Assembly: GCF_035958815.1 (NCBI RefSeq) | Contig: NZ_CP108383.1 | Location: 6,076,001-6,140,000 of the forward strand | Source of the DNA: Nocardia sp. NBC_01327 | Lineage (GTDB): Bacteria; Actinomycetota; Actinomycetes; Mycobacteriales; Mycobacteriaceae | Reading direction: 5' to 3' | DNA length: 64,000 nt | Part shown: positions 1 through 9,766 of the stretch, in pieces | Numbering within the stretch: the first letter of the stretch is position 1 | How the letters are laid out: each line of letters opens with the position of its first letter | Made by a program: the position numbers and the translations under genes | The notes under the pieces: model-generated | Told to the model about the DNA's origin: nothing | Database searches by the model: none | Seen by the model: the letters and a program-made list of their open reading frames with translations, nothing else

Positions 1-1255
1 TTTCCCCGCGATCAGATAGTTCGTATTCGAGCACTCGGAGCGATCCCCCGGTGCGAACTCCGCAGTCGTGGCCAGAGCAAGCCAATCAGTTCGTCCAACG
101 ACCGCGACTCCCCCAGGGCTACCACCGATTACAGGTCGAGACCCAGGACGTAATCCGGAATCCCACTGGTGTGCTGCAACATCACCGCAGAGACAAAGGA
201 CTTGGCATTACTCGCGATCCGATCCGCCGCGCCAATCCCCACTCCCCCAGACCGATAAGCGCCGTCGCCACCAGGATTCCAAGAGATTGGAGTACTGCAG
301 GACAGCGACACATCTGGCCTCCCTCAGAAGAGCGAGTAGCAATCAACCGGAAAGCCACGTGAACTGCGCCGGGGGTAGGTTCGCCCCACGTCTCTCCGTG
401 TTTTGTTCTCGAGAACGGGACCACAGCCAGTCGACCCAGCTGGTACCGCAGGTATCCCTCCCAACGGCGGAAGGTAAACCGGGTACCTATGCCGACGTGC
501 CCAGCACGGCCATCTCGGGCTTTGCCCGCACCCCCTGCCAGACCAACCCTGCCCGGGAGGCAAGAAACCCAGGTGCACCGACCATTTCGGCATAGAAACC
601 GTCGGCCACCGGGGATGGAACAGCGGGTCTCTCAGCGGCACAACGGTTATCGGGTCTGTGACCTACGGACGCCTGCTGTGCGGCCGAGTTGAGGCCGGTG
701 CACCTGGGTTGTGTGCGCCGAGAGGCGGTGTTGGGTCCCTGGGTGCGGGCAGGGCCCGAGATGGCTGTGCTGGTGGCGTCGGGTGGGGTACCCGATTTAC
801 CTTCCGCAGTACGGAGATACCTGCGGTACCAGCCGGAAGACCGGCTGTGGTCCGGTTTCAGAGACAAATACGAAAAGACGAAGACCCGAAAGATCAAGGA
901 CGCCTGGAGACAAGGGATCGAGACCACGAGCTTGAAAGACTTCGGCTGGCAAATGCTTGTGGTGTTCGAAGATCGGCGCTGATGGCCGCGGCGGGACTGG
1001 GCGGGTGCGGGTGGGCGATGGCAGTGGACAGTGCAGGGCCGGGGTGGCCGGGGACTGGGGCATTTGGGTATGTGCGGGATTCGGACCGGCTGTCGCGTCG
1101 GCGGATCCACCTGAGGGTGTGTGTGCGGGGTGGCCTGCTATTCGCGGGCGTGGATACCGGGCCCTCTCATCGATGCCGATGAGCTGTGGGAGTGGGTTTG
1201 TGGCATCGAGTCACGTCTGCTGCAGGTCTACTCGGTCTTGACCCGTTCTGATCGT
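1..1255. other. Gene-poor region
   Basis: I find no convincing coding sequence here. The open frames are short, overlap on both strands and show no recognisable domain or good ribosome binding site. The stretch holds the large imperfect inverted repeat described separately (402-865). It looks like decayed mobile or repetitive DNA next to the DUF222/HNH gene. Confidence 0.5.
402..865. repeat. Large imperfect inverted repeat
   Basis: The left arm (about 402-590) and right arm (about 690-865) are imperfect reverse complements of each other. Exact anchors are the 14-mer GGTACCGCAGGTAT at 442-455, matching 817-830, and AGGTGCACCG at 571-580, matching 696-705. Between the anchors the arms stay similar with substitutions and small indels, leaving a spacer of about 110 bases. 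No transposase frame lies between the arms. It could be a degenerate MITE-like element or an inverted duplication. Confidence 0.6.
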
Positions 1256-1620
1256 TCACTTCAGCGGCCAGCGCCTGCGGGCACTTGGTGAGCGATGGCT
1301 TGTAGCACCGCCAGGACCGGCCTGACGGTGCCTATGCGGGGCGAGTCGATATTCGCGGGTTGGGGTGGGGGTGGTGCGGGCATCGAGCCACACCTGCCAT
1401 CGCCGCTGCTGTCGGTCCGCTCGGTCTGGGCACATTCTGGTCGTTCGACCTCGGCGGCCCATGCCTGCGGAAGCCTTGGTGGGCACGGTCTTTGACACCG
1501 CTGGGAGATATCGCTGCGCTGTCCTGTTATCGAGTCGGTGATGAGGGAGACAGTCAGCCGTCGGCCGCTGTTGTCGCCGTTCCCTGGTCCGGGCCGGATC
1601 TGGTTGATCGGGGGTCGATG
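1256..1620 (-). pseudogene. Decayed copies of DUF222/HNH gene 3' end
   Basis: Bases 1282-1332 are nearly identical to 1652-1702, at an offset of 370. The similarity continues through the run of GGGGTGG repeats and the segment encoding the DUF222 C-terminus. In the minus frame the residues WQVWLDARTTPTPT here correspond to RQAWLDDRKTTPTPTP at the end of the intact gene. A third, weaker match near 1568-1612 resembles the Arg/Glu-rich C-terminal region of the same gene. No complete gene can be read, so these are truncated duplicates. Confidence 0.6.
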
Positions 1621-1720
1621 GCCACGTTGATCGGTGTCGATAGCCACGAACACCTTGGTGGGCAACGGCTTGTAGCACCGCCAGGACCAGCCTGACGGTG
1701 TCTACAAAGGGGTGGGCCGC

Positions 1721-3220
1721 CTATTCGAGGACGGGGGTGGGGGTGGGGGTGGTTTTGCGGTCATCGAGCCATGCTTGTCGCCGTTCGCGTTGTGCCCGTT
1801 CGCGGGTGCGGATCTGGGTCAGGGCACCGGCCATCACCTCACCGGTGTGGTGCGGGTGATTGACCTGCGGAGTCCCGGTCGGGTCGATATGCGGTGGGGC
1901 GATCCACCCGGTCCGGCCCGGAAACGGTGTGTCTTCGCCCATGACAATGGTTTTCCAGCCGCCGGGGCCGTCGTGGATCATCGCGTGGCACCCATCGCAG
2001 GCGAGGGTGAGGTTGTCGATATCGGTGCGCCCGCCCTCGGCCCACCCGGTGACATGATGGGCCGCCGCTATCGAGGCGGGGGCACTGCACCCGGGGCGGG
2101 TGCAGCCCTTGTCGGAGGCGATCAACGCCAGTCGTTGTGCGGGACTGGCCAACCGATCCCGACCCCGCCCCAAATACAGGGGCAGCCCGGCCTTGTTCAA
2201 CACCACCAACAACGGGCGGGTTCCGGCGGCCAGTTCCAGGGCTTGCGCGATGGTCAGGGTGCCCCCGGTCGCGGTGGTCGCGATCCCGGCACCCCGCTCC
2301 ACATCCTCCAGGCGCATGGTGATGATCGCCTCCACGGGCAGACCGCGGTGGGAGCCGAGTTTGGGGCGGTCGAGCTGAAACCGCAGCACCGCCAGCAACG
2401 CATCATGGTTGCGTTGCGCCGCACTGCGGGTATCACGCTCGGCAGCGGCCTTGAGCTTGTCCCGGTCGAGGGTGCGGTCGGCGACCTTCGGGCTGTCCGG
2501 ATCAGCGGGGTTGCACATACCGGGCCGGGCGAACTTGGCCAGCAAGGGTTCCAGGACTTCGCGCAGCGGTTCGGTGATCTCCCCGATCAGCGGGGACATG
2601 GCGTCGGCGCGCTTACGTCCGAGGGTGAGTCCGCGCATGCGGTCGCGGTCCTTGTCCTGGGTCAGGGTGCCGTCCGGGTCGATGTGGGCGAGGATGATCT
2701 CCCCGAGGTCGATCAGTTTGTCGGGGCTGCCGGTACGTGCGTAGGTGGTCAAAACGTCTTGGGCGAGGTCCTTCTGCCCGGGGTCGGCGGCGCAGGGGAT
2801 GCGCTTGAGGACCTGCGTGATCCGGCGCACGTGATCGACCGAGATCTGGCCCTCGCGTTGGGCTTCGGCGACATACGCCAACTCCGGTTCCAGGTCCCCA
2901 CCCAGGGCGGGTTGCGGGCTCAACTGCTTCGCCGCGTTGACCCGCGAAGCGGCGTCGGCGTGGGACAGGCGCAGGGTTTGTTCGAGGAATTTGATCGGGG
3001 AGGTTGATCCGGCGCGGGCGGCCAGGGAGCGGGTGCAGGTTTCGGTGACGAAGCGGTGTTTGACGGCTTCGAGTTTGCGCATGCTGGTCTCGACCTCGCC
3101 CATGAGCGCGATGAATTGCTCGTCGCACAGTGGGGTGAGGGAGGCGTTCAGGAGGGATTCCACGGCCGTGTCCAGTGCGTGTGCACTGGTGACGATTGTG
3201 GTTTCTCCCCCCGGATTCAT
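1721..3220 (-). CDS. DUF222/HNH endonuclease-type protein (REP13E12 family)
   Basis: This 499-residue protein has the usual layout of the actinobacterial DUF222-HNH family: a long helical N-terminal DUF222 region (about 20-340) and a C-terminal HNH module (about 373-417). The HNH module shows CTRPGC, the AHH motif, the N of DNLTLAC, and CDGCHAMIH. HNH domains bind a metal and cut DNA. In mycobacteria these genes are the 13E12 repeats, which occur in several copies and can serve as prophage integration sites. The tail is rich in Arg/Glu and Thr-Pro. Truncated relatives lie just downstream. The actual substrate is unknown. Confidence 0.85.
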   Translation of the reverse strand: MNPGGETTIVTSAHALDTAVESLLNASLTPLCDEQFIALMGEVETSMRKLEAVKHRFVTETCTRSLAARAGSTSPIKFLEQTLRLSHADAASRVNAAKQLSPQPALGGDLEPELAYVAEAQREGQISVDHVRRITQVLKRIPCAADPGQKDLAQDVLTTYARTGSPDKLIDLGEIILAHIDPDGTLTQDKDRDRMRGLTLGRKRADAMSPLIGEITEPLREVLEPLLAKFARPGMCNPADPDSPKVADRTLDRDKLKAAAERDTRSAAQRNHDALLAVLRFQLDRPKLGSHRGLPVEAIITMRLEDVERGAGIATTATGGTLTIAQALELAAGTRPLLVVLNKAGLPLYLGRGRDRLASPAQRLALIASDKGCTRPGCSAPASIAAAHHVTGWAEGGRTDIDNLTLACDGCHAMIHDGPGGWKTIVMGEDTPFPGRTGWIAPPHIDPTGTPQVNHPHHTGEVMAGALTQIRTRERAQRERRQAWLDDRKTTPTPTPVLE

Positions 3221-3365
3221 GCCTCTATTCTACCGCCGGGAAACAGACTCCGAAAGGCGAAATGCGTTGTGATATCAAGCTATTCAGATTCCCGATTTGT
3301 TCTTTTTTGGTTTCTCTTCTTCTTGTCCAGGCGTCTTTTATCTTTTTGTTCTTTTACCGCAAGCA

Positions 3366-4979
3366 TCAGGACGGGAAGAGTGGGCTGACCCACTTGCTGC
3401 ACAACCACTTACCGTCTACGTAGTCCATGGACATGGTGACGTTTTGGTGGTCGGTTGTGTCGGCCTTGCCCTTTGTGGAGTTCACCTGAGTGATATCCAC
3501 TGCGAGTTCGTAGTGTGTGGTGTTACCGGAAGTGACAGTGCATTTCGAATCTGTTCCGCGGGTGTGCTCGGAGTCTGACTCGAGAAGCAGTCGGATGGCG
3601 GGGAGTAGTTGCTGTGCCTGGGATTTCCATGTTCCTGTGGCACCGTTTTCGACTTTCGCCTGCCATCCGTCGCCGTCGGTGTAGTCGTAGGTCGTCATCA
3701 AAATGCCGTAGTCGCAGGCAGCCTTGGTCGCAGCGTCGCGGGAGGCATCGGTCTGGGTGACGCCGGGAACGAGCGCGCCGGGGCCGGCCCCCGCACCTGC
3801 GCCGATCGTGAATCGCAAGGCTCCACTGCCGAATCCGACACCGATACCCGCGACCACGATCGCGGCGAGCAAACCTGCGACGATGAGTCGCTTTCGTCCC
3901 TTGCGACGGGGCCGAGGAGTGGAGGGCACCTCGTGCACAGCGGGCGACGGACCTGAACCGTCTTGACGGAAGCCTCCCGGCGCTAACTGGGTCACCGCCG
4001 GTCCGTACTGCAACGGCGCGGCATTGTGCTGAGTCGTTTGCCCGTAAGCCGTTCGCGGATGCTGCGTTGTCCCGGCACCCTCGACAACGGCCAGCCTCGG
4101 CGCTGATACCGGCGGAGTCCACGGCGCACCACCGCGATTCGTCGCGGTCAGCGCGTGAGCAGCTGCGGCCGCCAATTCCCCGCAGGTGCCGTACCGCTGC
4201 GTGCGATCCTTGGCCAGCGCGCAGGCGATCACCTCGTCGAACGCGGTGGGTACCGCCGGATTCAGTTCGCTCGGTCGCGGTATCTGCCCGTTGAGATGCC
4301 CGTTGATCAGCTGGGCGGTGGTCGGTCCGGGGTACGGCAGTGCGCCGGTGAGCATGTGGAACAGCGTGCAGCCGAGTGCGTATACGTCGGCGCGCTGGTC
4401 CATATCCGTGCGCAGTTCGAACTGTTCGGGTGAGGCGTATTGGAAGCTGGCGTACATCTCACCGGTGCGGGTGAGCGCGCTGGTCTGGTCGAGGGCTTTC
4501 GCTATTCCGAAGTCTGCCAGGAATACCCGCTGTTCAGGGCCCCACGCCAGCAGGATGTTGGCGGGTTTCACGTCACGGTGCAGGACGCCGGCGCGATGGG
4601 CGTGGTCCAGCGCTCGTGCGGTTTCGCCGAGGATGCGCACCGCGTGGTCGGGGCGCATCGGTCCGTCGCGCAGGGCCGCGGCGACGTCTGTGCCCTCGAT
4701 GTACTGCATGGCCATCCACAGCCGGTCCTCGTCGCGACCGCGGGCGTAGACGGCCACGATATTCGGATGTGCCAGTCGCGCCGCGGTATCGGCTTCGCGG
4801 AGGAATCGGGCGCGGACCTCGGCGTCGTCGGCTACGGCAGGGCTGAGCAGCTTCAGTGCTACCGAGCGCGGCAGGTCTCGATCGCGGGCCAGATAGACCT
4901 CGCCCATTCCGCCGACGCCGAGCAGACGCTCGATCACATAGCCCGCGAATGTCTGTCCCTGCGCGAGTGTCCTCGCCAC
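3366..4979 (-). CDS. Membrane serine/threonine protein kinase
   Basis: This is a 537-residue Hanks-type kinase. The glycine loop GVGGMGEV is at residues 21-28, the ATP-binding Lys in VALK near 43, HRDVKPAN from 134 and DFG at 156-158. A Pro-rich linker leads to one transmembrane helix (about 365-386) and an extracytoplasmic C-terminal domain with no recognised sensor fold. The GTG at 4979 is preferred because GGAGG lies about 10 bases upstream; the frame stays open to 5231 but that extension is low-complexity. The gene is divergent from the glycan operon, so it may control surface assembly, but that link is only positional. Confidence 0.88.
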   Translation of the reverse strand: MARTLAQGQTFAGYVIERLLGVGGMGEVYLARDRDLPRSVALKLLSPAVADDAEVRARFLREADTAARLAHPNIVAVYARGRDEDRLWMAMQYIEGTDVAAALRDGPMRPDHAVRILGETARALDHAHRAGVLHRDVKPANILLAWGPEQRVFLADFGIAKALDQTSALTRTGEMYASFQYASPEQFELRTDMDQRADVYALGCTLFHMLTGALPYPGPTTAQLINGHLNGQIPRPSELNPAVPTAFDEVIACALAKDRTQRYGTCGELAAAAAHALTATNRGGAPWTPPVSAPRLAVVEGAGTTQHPRTAYGQTTQHNAAPLQYGPAVTQLAPGGFRQDGSGPSPAVHEVPSTPRPRRKGRKRLIVAGLLAAIVVAGIGVGFGSGALRFTIGAGAGAGPGALVPGVTQTDASRDAATKAACDYGILMTTYDYTDGDGWQAKVENGATGTWKSQAQQLLPAIRLLLESDSEHTRGTDSKCTVTSGNTTHYELAVDITQVNSTKGKADTTDHQNVTMSMDYVDGKWLCSKWVSPLFPS

Positions 4980-5198
4980 GACCTCACTACCTCCGACTGC
5001 TACATGCTGCCGATCACCGTAACGCACACGGGGAACAGGTGAGGGTGCGGCAGCGGCTCCCGGGCGGCGGAAACCGAGGGGTCCAGTTGGTTGCCAATCG
5101 ATAGCTCGCCGGGTCGAGCCTCTTGACATACACTTGCGCTGCAAGGGCGTTCGGGCCGCAACCGCGGTCCGGGTGGGTGACAAACCCGGGGGTGAGGG

Positions 5199-6269
5199 TT
5201 GTTGGCTGAGCCGCTTCGGGTGCATATGCACGGGTCCGAGTGGTTTTCCGCAGCACCTGGTGGGCTCAATCGGTACTTCACCGATCTCTATTCCGCATTG
5301 GCGCGGATTCCGGAAATATCGGTTACCGCAAGAGCTTTCGGTGCTGCGCCTCTCGGCGCGGGCTCATGGGGTCCGACCGGTCGGTCCACTGGGTGGCGGG
5401 TGCGGACTTCGTATCTTGATCGCGGGGAGTTGAAGCGGGGAACGGTGCTGGATCGACATTTCGCCCTGTACGGGGCCTCGCCCCTGGGGCGGAACCCGCT
5501 GGTCGTGCACTTTCACGGACCATGGGCGGCGGAGAGCCGGATGGCCGGAGAGGGCGATCGGTCGGTGCGGGCCAAGTACCTGGTCGAGCGGCTGCGGTAT
5601 GCGCGAGCGGATCGATTCATCGTGCTGTCCAACCACTTTCGGCGATTGCTCATCGACGACTACCGCGTGAGCGAGGACAAGGTGCTGGTCGTTCCGCCGG
5701 GGGTCGACCTCGGCCGGTTCCCGCCACCGCAAGCCACGCAACCCACCGGCATGGTGCTCTGCGTGCGGCGACTGGAACGGCGCATGGGTATCGATGTACT
5801 CATCCGCGGTTGGCCCGACGTTGTGGCCGCGCATCCCGACGCGAGACTCGTGATCGTCGGAACCGGTACTGCCGAAACGGAATTGCGTGAATCAGCAGCC
5901 GGCGACAGCTCGATAATCTTCACCGGGCCGGTCACCGACGAGCAACTCACCGCGCTCTATCTCGAGGCCGATCTCACCGTCGTGCCGTCGCTCGCGCTCG
6001 AAGGATTCGGGCTCATCGCCCTGGAATCGCTTGCGGCAGGCCGAGCTCCCGTGGTGTCCGACTGCGGCGGACTACCGGATTCGGTCCGTGACCTCGATGC
6101 CACGCTAATTGTGCCGCCCGGTGATGCCGAGGCCCTCAGTGCCCGTATCGCCGACGCGCTGTCCGGCACCCGGCCCGATCCGGCAAAGTGCCGCGCCCAT
6201 GCCGAGACCTTCTCCTGGGACGTAGCCGCCCACCGGCATCGGGATATCTACGCCGAACTGGCGGGGTGA
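5199..6269 (+). CDS. GT4-type glycosyltransferase (first gene of glycan operon)
   Basis: This is a 356-residue GT-B fold glycosyltransferase. The N-terminus has the acceptor-side signature HMHGSEWFSAAPGGLNRY and the C-terminal half carries the EX7E motif in EGFGLIALE, used to bind the nucleotide sugar. It transfers a sugar from an activated donor to a growing glycan or lipid acceptor on the cytoplasmic side. The start is uncertain: TTG at 5199 or 5202 follows GTGAGGG closely, and GTG at 5220 is also possible. The next gene begins 4 bases after the stop. Confidence 0.85.
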   Translation: MLAEPLRVHMHGSEWFSAAPGGLNRYFTDLYSALARIPEISVTARAFGAAPLGAGSWGPTGRSTGWRVRTSYLDRGELKRGTVLDRHFALYGASPLGRNPLVVHFHGPWAAESRMAGEGDRSVRAKYLVERLRYARADRFIVLSNHFRRLLIDDYRVSEDKVLVVPPGVDLGRFPPPQATQPTGMVLCVRRLERRMGIDVLIRGWPDVVAAHPDARLVIVGTGTAETELRESAAGDSSIIFTGPVTDEQLTALYLEADLTVVPSLALEGFGLIALESLAAGRAPVVSDCGGLPDSVRDLDATLIVPPGDAEALSARIADALSGTRPDPAKCRAHAETFSWDVAAHRHRDIYAELAG

Positions 6270-6273
6270 CGCT

Positions 6274-7446
6274 GTGAAGGCCGTCTTCCTCGCCCATACC
6301 GCGGCTCCCTCGGGCGCCGAACTCGCCACGCTGCGCCTGGTCGCAGCCATGCCCCCGGGGCACACCGCGGTGATCTACACCGAGGACGGTCCCATGGTGC
6401 GGCGTACGCAACAGCGCGGGATCGAAACCCGACTGGTGCGCAATGATTTCGACTCCCGAGCGATGACCATCCAGAAGGCCGGTCTCCGCAGTCTGCTCAA
6501 CGGCTGTGCGGGACTGGTTCGACTGGGCTGGGCGCTGGGCGCCACAGTCCGCGAACTGGAGGCGACAGTGGTGGTGGCTGGTAGCACCAAAGCGCTGCTC
6601 ATGGGCGCGGTGGCGGCGCGGCGCGCACGGGTGCCGCTGATCTGGCATGTGCACGACCGGATCTCGGCGGACTACTTCGGGCGCTGGCTGGCGCCGGCCC
6701 TTCGACTGCTGGGCTGGCTGGTGGCGCGCGGCAGCATCGCCAACAGCCGGGGCACCCTGGCCTCGCTCTACACCTGGCGGCGGCGCGCGCTGGTCGCCTA
6801 TCCCGGAGTCGAATTCGACACACCGGAGTTCGCCGATCTCGCACAGGGCAGCGCGGCGATCACCCGCGCCGAGCAGCGCCCGGCCACCGAAACCGTCGTC
6901 ACCGTGGTCGGCCGCCTCGCACCGTGGAAGGGCCAGGACCATTTCCTGCGCGCCCTGGCGGACGTGAGAATCCTGCCGCGCGAGGTGTTTCTGGTCGGGG
7001 GCACCTTCTTCGACGAGGAGTCCTACCGCGACGAGCTCGAGGTGCACGCCACCGCGCTGGATCTGCCCGTGACCTTCACCGGTCATGTCGAAGACCCGGA
7101 ACCCTATCTGCGGCACGCGGATATCCTCGTGCACTGCTCGGTGCTGCCCGAACCCTTCGGACAGGTGGTCGTGGAGGGCATGCGCGCGGGTTGCGCCGTC
7201 ATCGCCACCCGCCCCGGCGGTCCGGAGGAGATCGTGGACCCCGGCGTGAACGGCCTGCTCGTGGATGCGGGCGACCGCGCCCAGCTGACCCGCGCCCTCG
7301 ACACCCTCATCGCCGATCAGGAACTGCGCGCCAAACTCGCCGAGGCCGCCCGCTATCGGGCCCGCGATTTCGATATCGCCGAATCCGCCCGCGCGGTCAC
7401 CGATTTCCTGACGCTGCTACCCGGAACCCGGTGGCGCCGTGGATGA
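6274..7446 (+). CDS. GT4-type glycosyltransferase
   Basis: This 390-residue protein opens with MKAVFLAHTAAPSGAE, typical of GT4 enzymes. It contains the donor-site stretch VVGRLAPWKGQD and the EX7E motif in EPFGQVVVE, followed by ATRPGGPEEIVDPGVNGLLV. It should be a retaining nucleotide-sugar glycosyltransferase. It lies 4 bases after the preceding glycosyltransferase and its stop overlaps the flippase start by 8 bases, indicating co-translation. The sugar donor and acceptor cannot be read from sequence. Confidence 0.88.
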   Translation: MKAVFLAHTAAPSGAELATLRLVAAMPPGHTAVIYTEDGPMVRRTQQRGIETRLVRNDFDSRAMTIQKAGLRSLLNGCAGLVRLGWALGATVRELEATVVVAGSTKALLMGAVAARRARVPLIWHVHDRISADYFGRWLAPALRLLGWLVARGSIANSRGTLASLYTWRRRALVAYPGVEFDTPEFADLAQGSAAITRAEQRPATETVVTVVGRLAPWKGQDHFLRALADVRILPREVFLVGGTFFDEESYRDELEVHATALDLPVTFTGHVEDPEPYLRHADILVHCSVLPEPFGQVVVEGMRAGCAVIATRPGGPEEIVDPGVNGLLVDAGDRAQLTRALDTLIADQELRAKLAEAARYRARDFDIAESARAVTDFLTLLPGTRWRRG

Positions 7447-9766
7447 CCAACCCGACCCCCCGCCTGGGTACGACCCACCCACCACACCGCTCTACACCCT
7501 GTCCAGACTCCGGCAGCGCCGCATCATGCGCCACAGCCTGGCCGCCGAGGACGACCGGGCCTCCGGCGAATCCCCCGGCGCCGCACCCGTACCGCCGGGC
7601 CACTCGGACGCGGACCCTCGCCGCGGAGCTACTCCGGCACCGCCTGGAATACCCCGCACCGCTTCAGGTTTCGCCGGACCGCGCAACGGCTGGGCGCCCT
7701 TCGCTGGACCACCCACGCACGCCGACTCCATCGCGGACGTCGAGTACTCCGACAGCGCTGTGCCCGGCAGGGCCGTCCAACCCGGCGAGCTGCCTGCACA
7801 GGGCACGTTCTCCGCAGGCAATCCCGTGCCGGACTGGGGCATTCACCCCGGCGGGCCATCGGCGAACGGTGGGCACTCAGGCGACAACGCCGCACCAGGC
7901 TTGGGCATCCACCTCGGCGGACCACCCATGAACGGTTCACGCTCACGCGACGGTGCCGCACCAGACCACAGCATTCAGCCCGGCGGACCGCCCGCGAACG
8001 GTTCACGCTCACGCGACGGTGCCGCACCAGACCACAGCATTCAGCCCGGCGGACCGCCTGCGAACGGTTCGCGCTCACGCGACGGTGCCGTGCCAGACCA
8101 TGGCATGCAGCCCGGCGTACCGCCCGCGAACGGTTCGCGCTCAGGCGACAACGCTGCACCGGGCGGGGGTGTTCACCCCGGTGGGCCGCCAGCGAACGGC
8201 GCTCCCCCGGATCGAGGCGTGCCGGTACCGGTGAACGGGGCCGGGCGCTCGGCTCCGGCCGCCGGGCCGGACACCGCGCAATTGTTCATGGACGCAGTGG
8301 GTCTCGTGGACGGGGCGGCCGCCGCCAGTGCCGCGGTGCTCGGGGGATCCGAGGTCGGACCCGCACCGCTGCGGGATGAGACCGGGGCCTATGCGCCGTC
8401 GGCGGTGCAGGTCGAGCCGCCCGGTGCGGAAGCGTCGCAGCGGTCGGGCCATGGGAGACACCGGAAACCGTCGCGGCACGGGCTCGGGAGCATCGGCAGC
8501 ATTCTGCGCGATATCGGGCTGGTGACCTTCGGCAAATACGGGCAGTACGTCATCACGCTGGTGACGGTGCCGCTGCTGGCGCGGACGCTGGGGCCGCACG
8601 GCACCGGCCTGCTGGCGATCGGCATGTCGTCGTATTTCATCGGGTCGCTCATGGTGGACCTCGGGATCACCTCGTTTCTGGCCGCGCGGGTGCACGATGA
8701 GGTGTCCAGCCGCATCGAGGTGAATCGAATGCGGGGAACGTATCTCGTGGTTCGCGGCACCACACTGGGCGTGCTCGGGGCCGCGCTGCTGGCGAGTCTG
8801 GTGATCGGGGTCCCGCCGCAGGCGCATATGGCACTGCTGGGCCTGTTCGCCGGTGGGTTCTGGTCGTTCTCGGAGGATTGGCTGCTCATCGGGCAGGGCC
8901 GGTTCGGGCGCTCGACCATGTATCAGGGGATCGGGCGGATCGGCTATCTGGTCCTGCTGGTGGTCCTGCTCCCCCGCTTCCCGAATGCCTCGCTGGCCGT
9001 CATCTGCCTGCTCGTCTCGTCCATCGCCCCGGTCGGGTTGACCTGGTGGGATTCCTTGCACACCTACGGACCTCCGACCCGGCCGCACGGGCTGAAGGCC
9101 ATGCTGCGCATGGCCGCGCCGATCTTCACCTCCCGGCTGCTGGTGACCGGATACGGGCAGGGCTCGGCGGCGGTCTACGGCGCGGTCCTGTCGGCGGCGT
9201 CCCTGGGCCTCTACTCCGCGGGCGATCGCCTGGTCCGTGCGATCCAGTCGACCCTGGACCCCATCGGCTTCGCCCTGCTGCCTCGTATGGCGCGGCGCAG
9301 CACGCATGAATCCTTCTGGCGCAATTCGATTCAAGCGCTCGCTGCCTGCGTCTGCGCCGCCTGCCTGGCGGTGGTCGCGGTGTGGATCCTGGCCCCGGTG
9401 CTCATCCACCTGATCTACACCGATGATTTCAACGGCGCGATCCCGATGCTGCGGGTCGAGGTGCTCATCCTGCCCGCCACCACCATCTCGTCCTATGTGA
9501 CCACCGCGATCCTGCCGGTCAAGCAGGACACCGTCGGGGTGCTCGTCGGCGCGATCATCGGCACCTGCGTGGCCCTGGTCGCGCTCACCGCCGCGGCCCG
9601 CACCCAGTCGGTGTGGACGCTCGTCTACGGCACGGTGTCCGCGGAAATCAGTGTCGCGGTGTGGTACATCATCCGAATGCGGTGGCTCATCGTCCGGGAG
9701 CGGGCGGTGCGCAGCGGGGCGCTCGAAGCCGCCGCCGTCTTGTTGCGCAAGGGGGATTTGGCGTGA
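7439..9766 (+). CDS. Wzx/MATE-like polysaccharide flippase with repetitive N-terminal extension
   Basis: This is a 775-residue protein. The C-terminal part (about 345-760) is a multi-helix membrane protein of the MOP/polysaccharide transporter type, beginning near DIGLVTFGKYGQYVITLVTV, which normally flips lipid-linked glycan units outward. The first 340 residues are Pro/Gly/Asn-rich, probably cytoplasmic and disordered, and contain a 22-residue tandem repeat (7799-8194). Family members are usually 400-500 residues without this extension. The GTG start at 7439 overlaps the previous stop; its tail overlaps the next start by 4 bases. Confidence 0.85.
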   Translation: MDDQPDPPPGYDPPTTPLYTLSRLRQRRIMRHSLAAEDDRASGESPGAAPVPPGHSDADPRRGATPAPPGIPRTASGFAGPRNGWAPFAGPPTHADSIADVEYSDSAVPGRAVQPGELPAQGTFSAGNPVPDWGIHPGGPSANGGHSGDNAAPGLGIHLGGPPMNGSRSRDGAAPDHSIQPGGPPANGSRSRDGAAPDHSIQPGGPPANGSRSRDGAVPDHGMQPGVPPANGSRSGDNAAPGGGVHPGGPPANGAPPDRGVPVPVNGAGRSAPAAGPDTAQLFMDAVGLVDGAAAASAAVLGGSEVGPAPLRDETGAYAPSAVQVEPPGAEASQRSGHGRHRKPSRHGLGSIGSILRDIGLVTFGKYGQYVITLVTVPLLARTLGPHGTGLLAIGMSSYFIGSLMVDLGITSFLAARVHDEVSSRIEVNRMRGTYLVVRGTTLGVLGAALLASLVIGVPPQAHMALLGLFAGGFWSFSEDWLLIGQGRFGRSTMYQGIGRIGYLVLLVVLLPRFPNASLAVICLLVSSIAPVGLTWWDSLHTYGPPTRPHGLKAMLRMAAPIFTSRLLVTGYGQGSAAVYGAVLSAASLGLYSAGDRLVRAIQSTLDPIGFALLPRMARRSTHESFWRNSIQALAACVCAACLAVVAVWILAPVLIHLIYTDDFNGAIPMLRVEVLILPATTISSYVTTAILPVKQDTVGVLVGAIIGTCVALVALTAAARTQSVWTLVYGTVSAEISVAVWYIIRMRWLIVRERAVRSGALEAAAVLLRKGDLA
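7799..8194 (+). repeat. Six tandem 66-bp repeats inside flippase gene
   Basis: Units start at 7799, 7865, 7931, 7997, 8063 and 8129, each encoding 22 residues of the form NGSRSRDGAAPDHSIQPGGP plus two more. The units at 7931 and 7997 are almost identical in DNA, while the outer ones have diverged. This suggests recent expansion by slippage or unequal crossover. The reading frame is kept throughout. Confidence 0.9.

Noticed and set aside
7799..8194. Repeats resembling a CRISPR array
   Set aside because: The units are contiguous in-frame 66-bp repeats within a coding sequence, without spacers.
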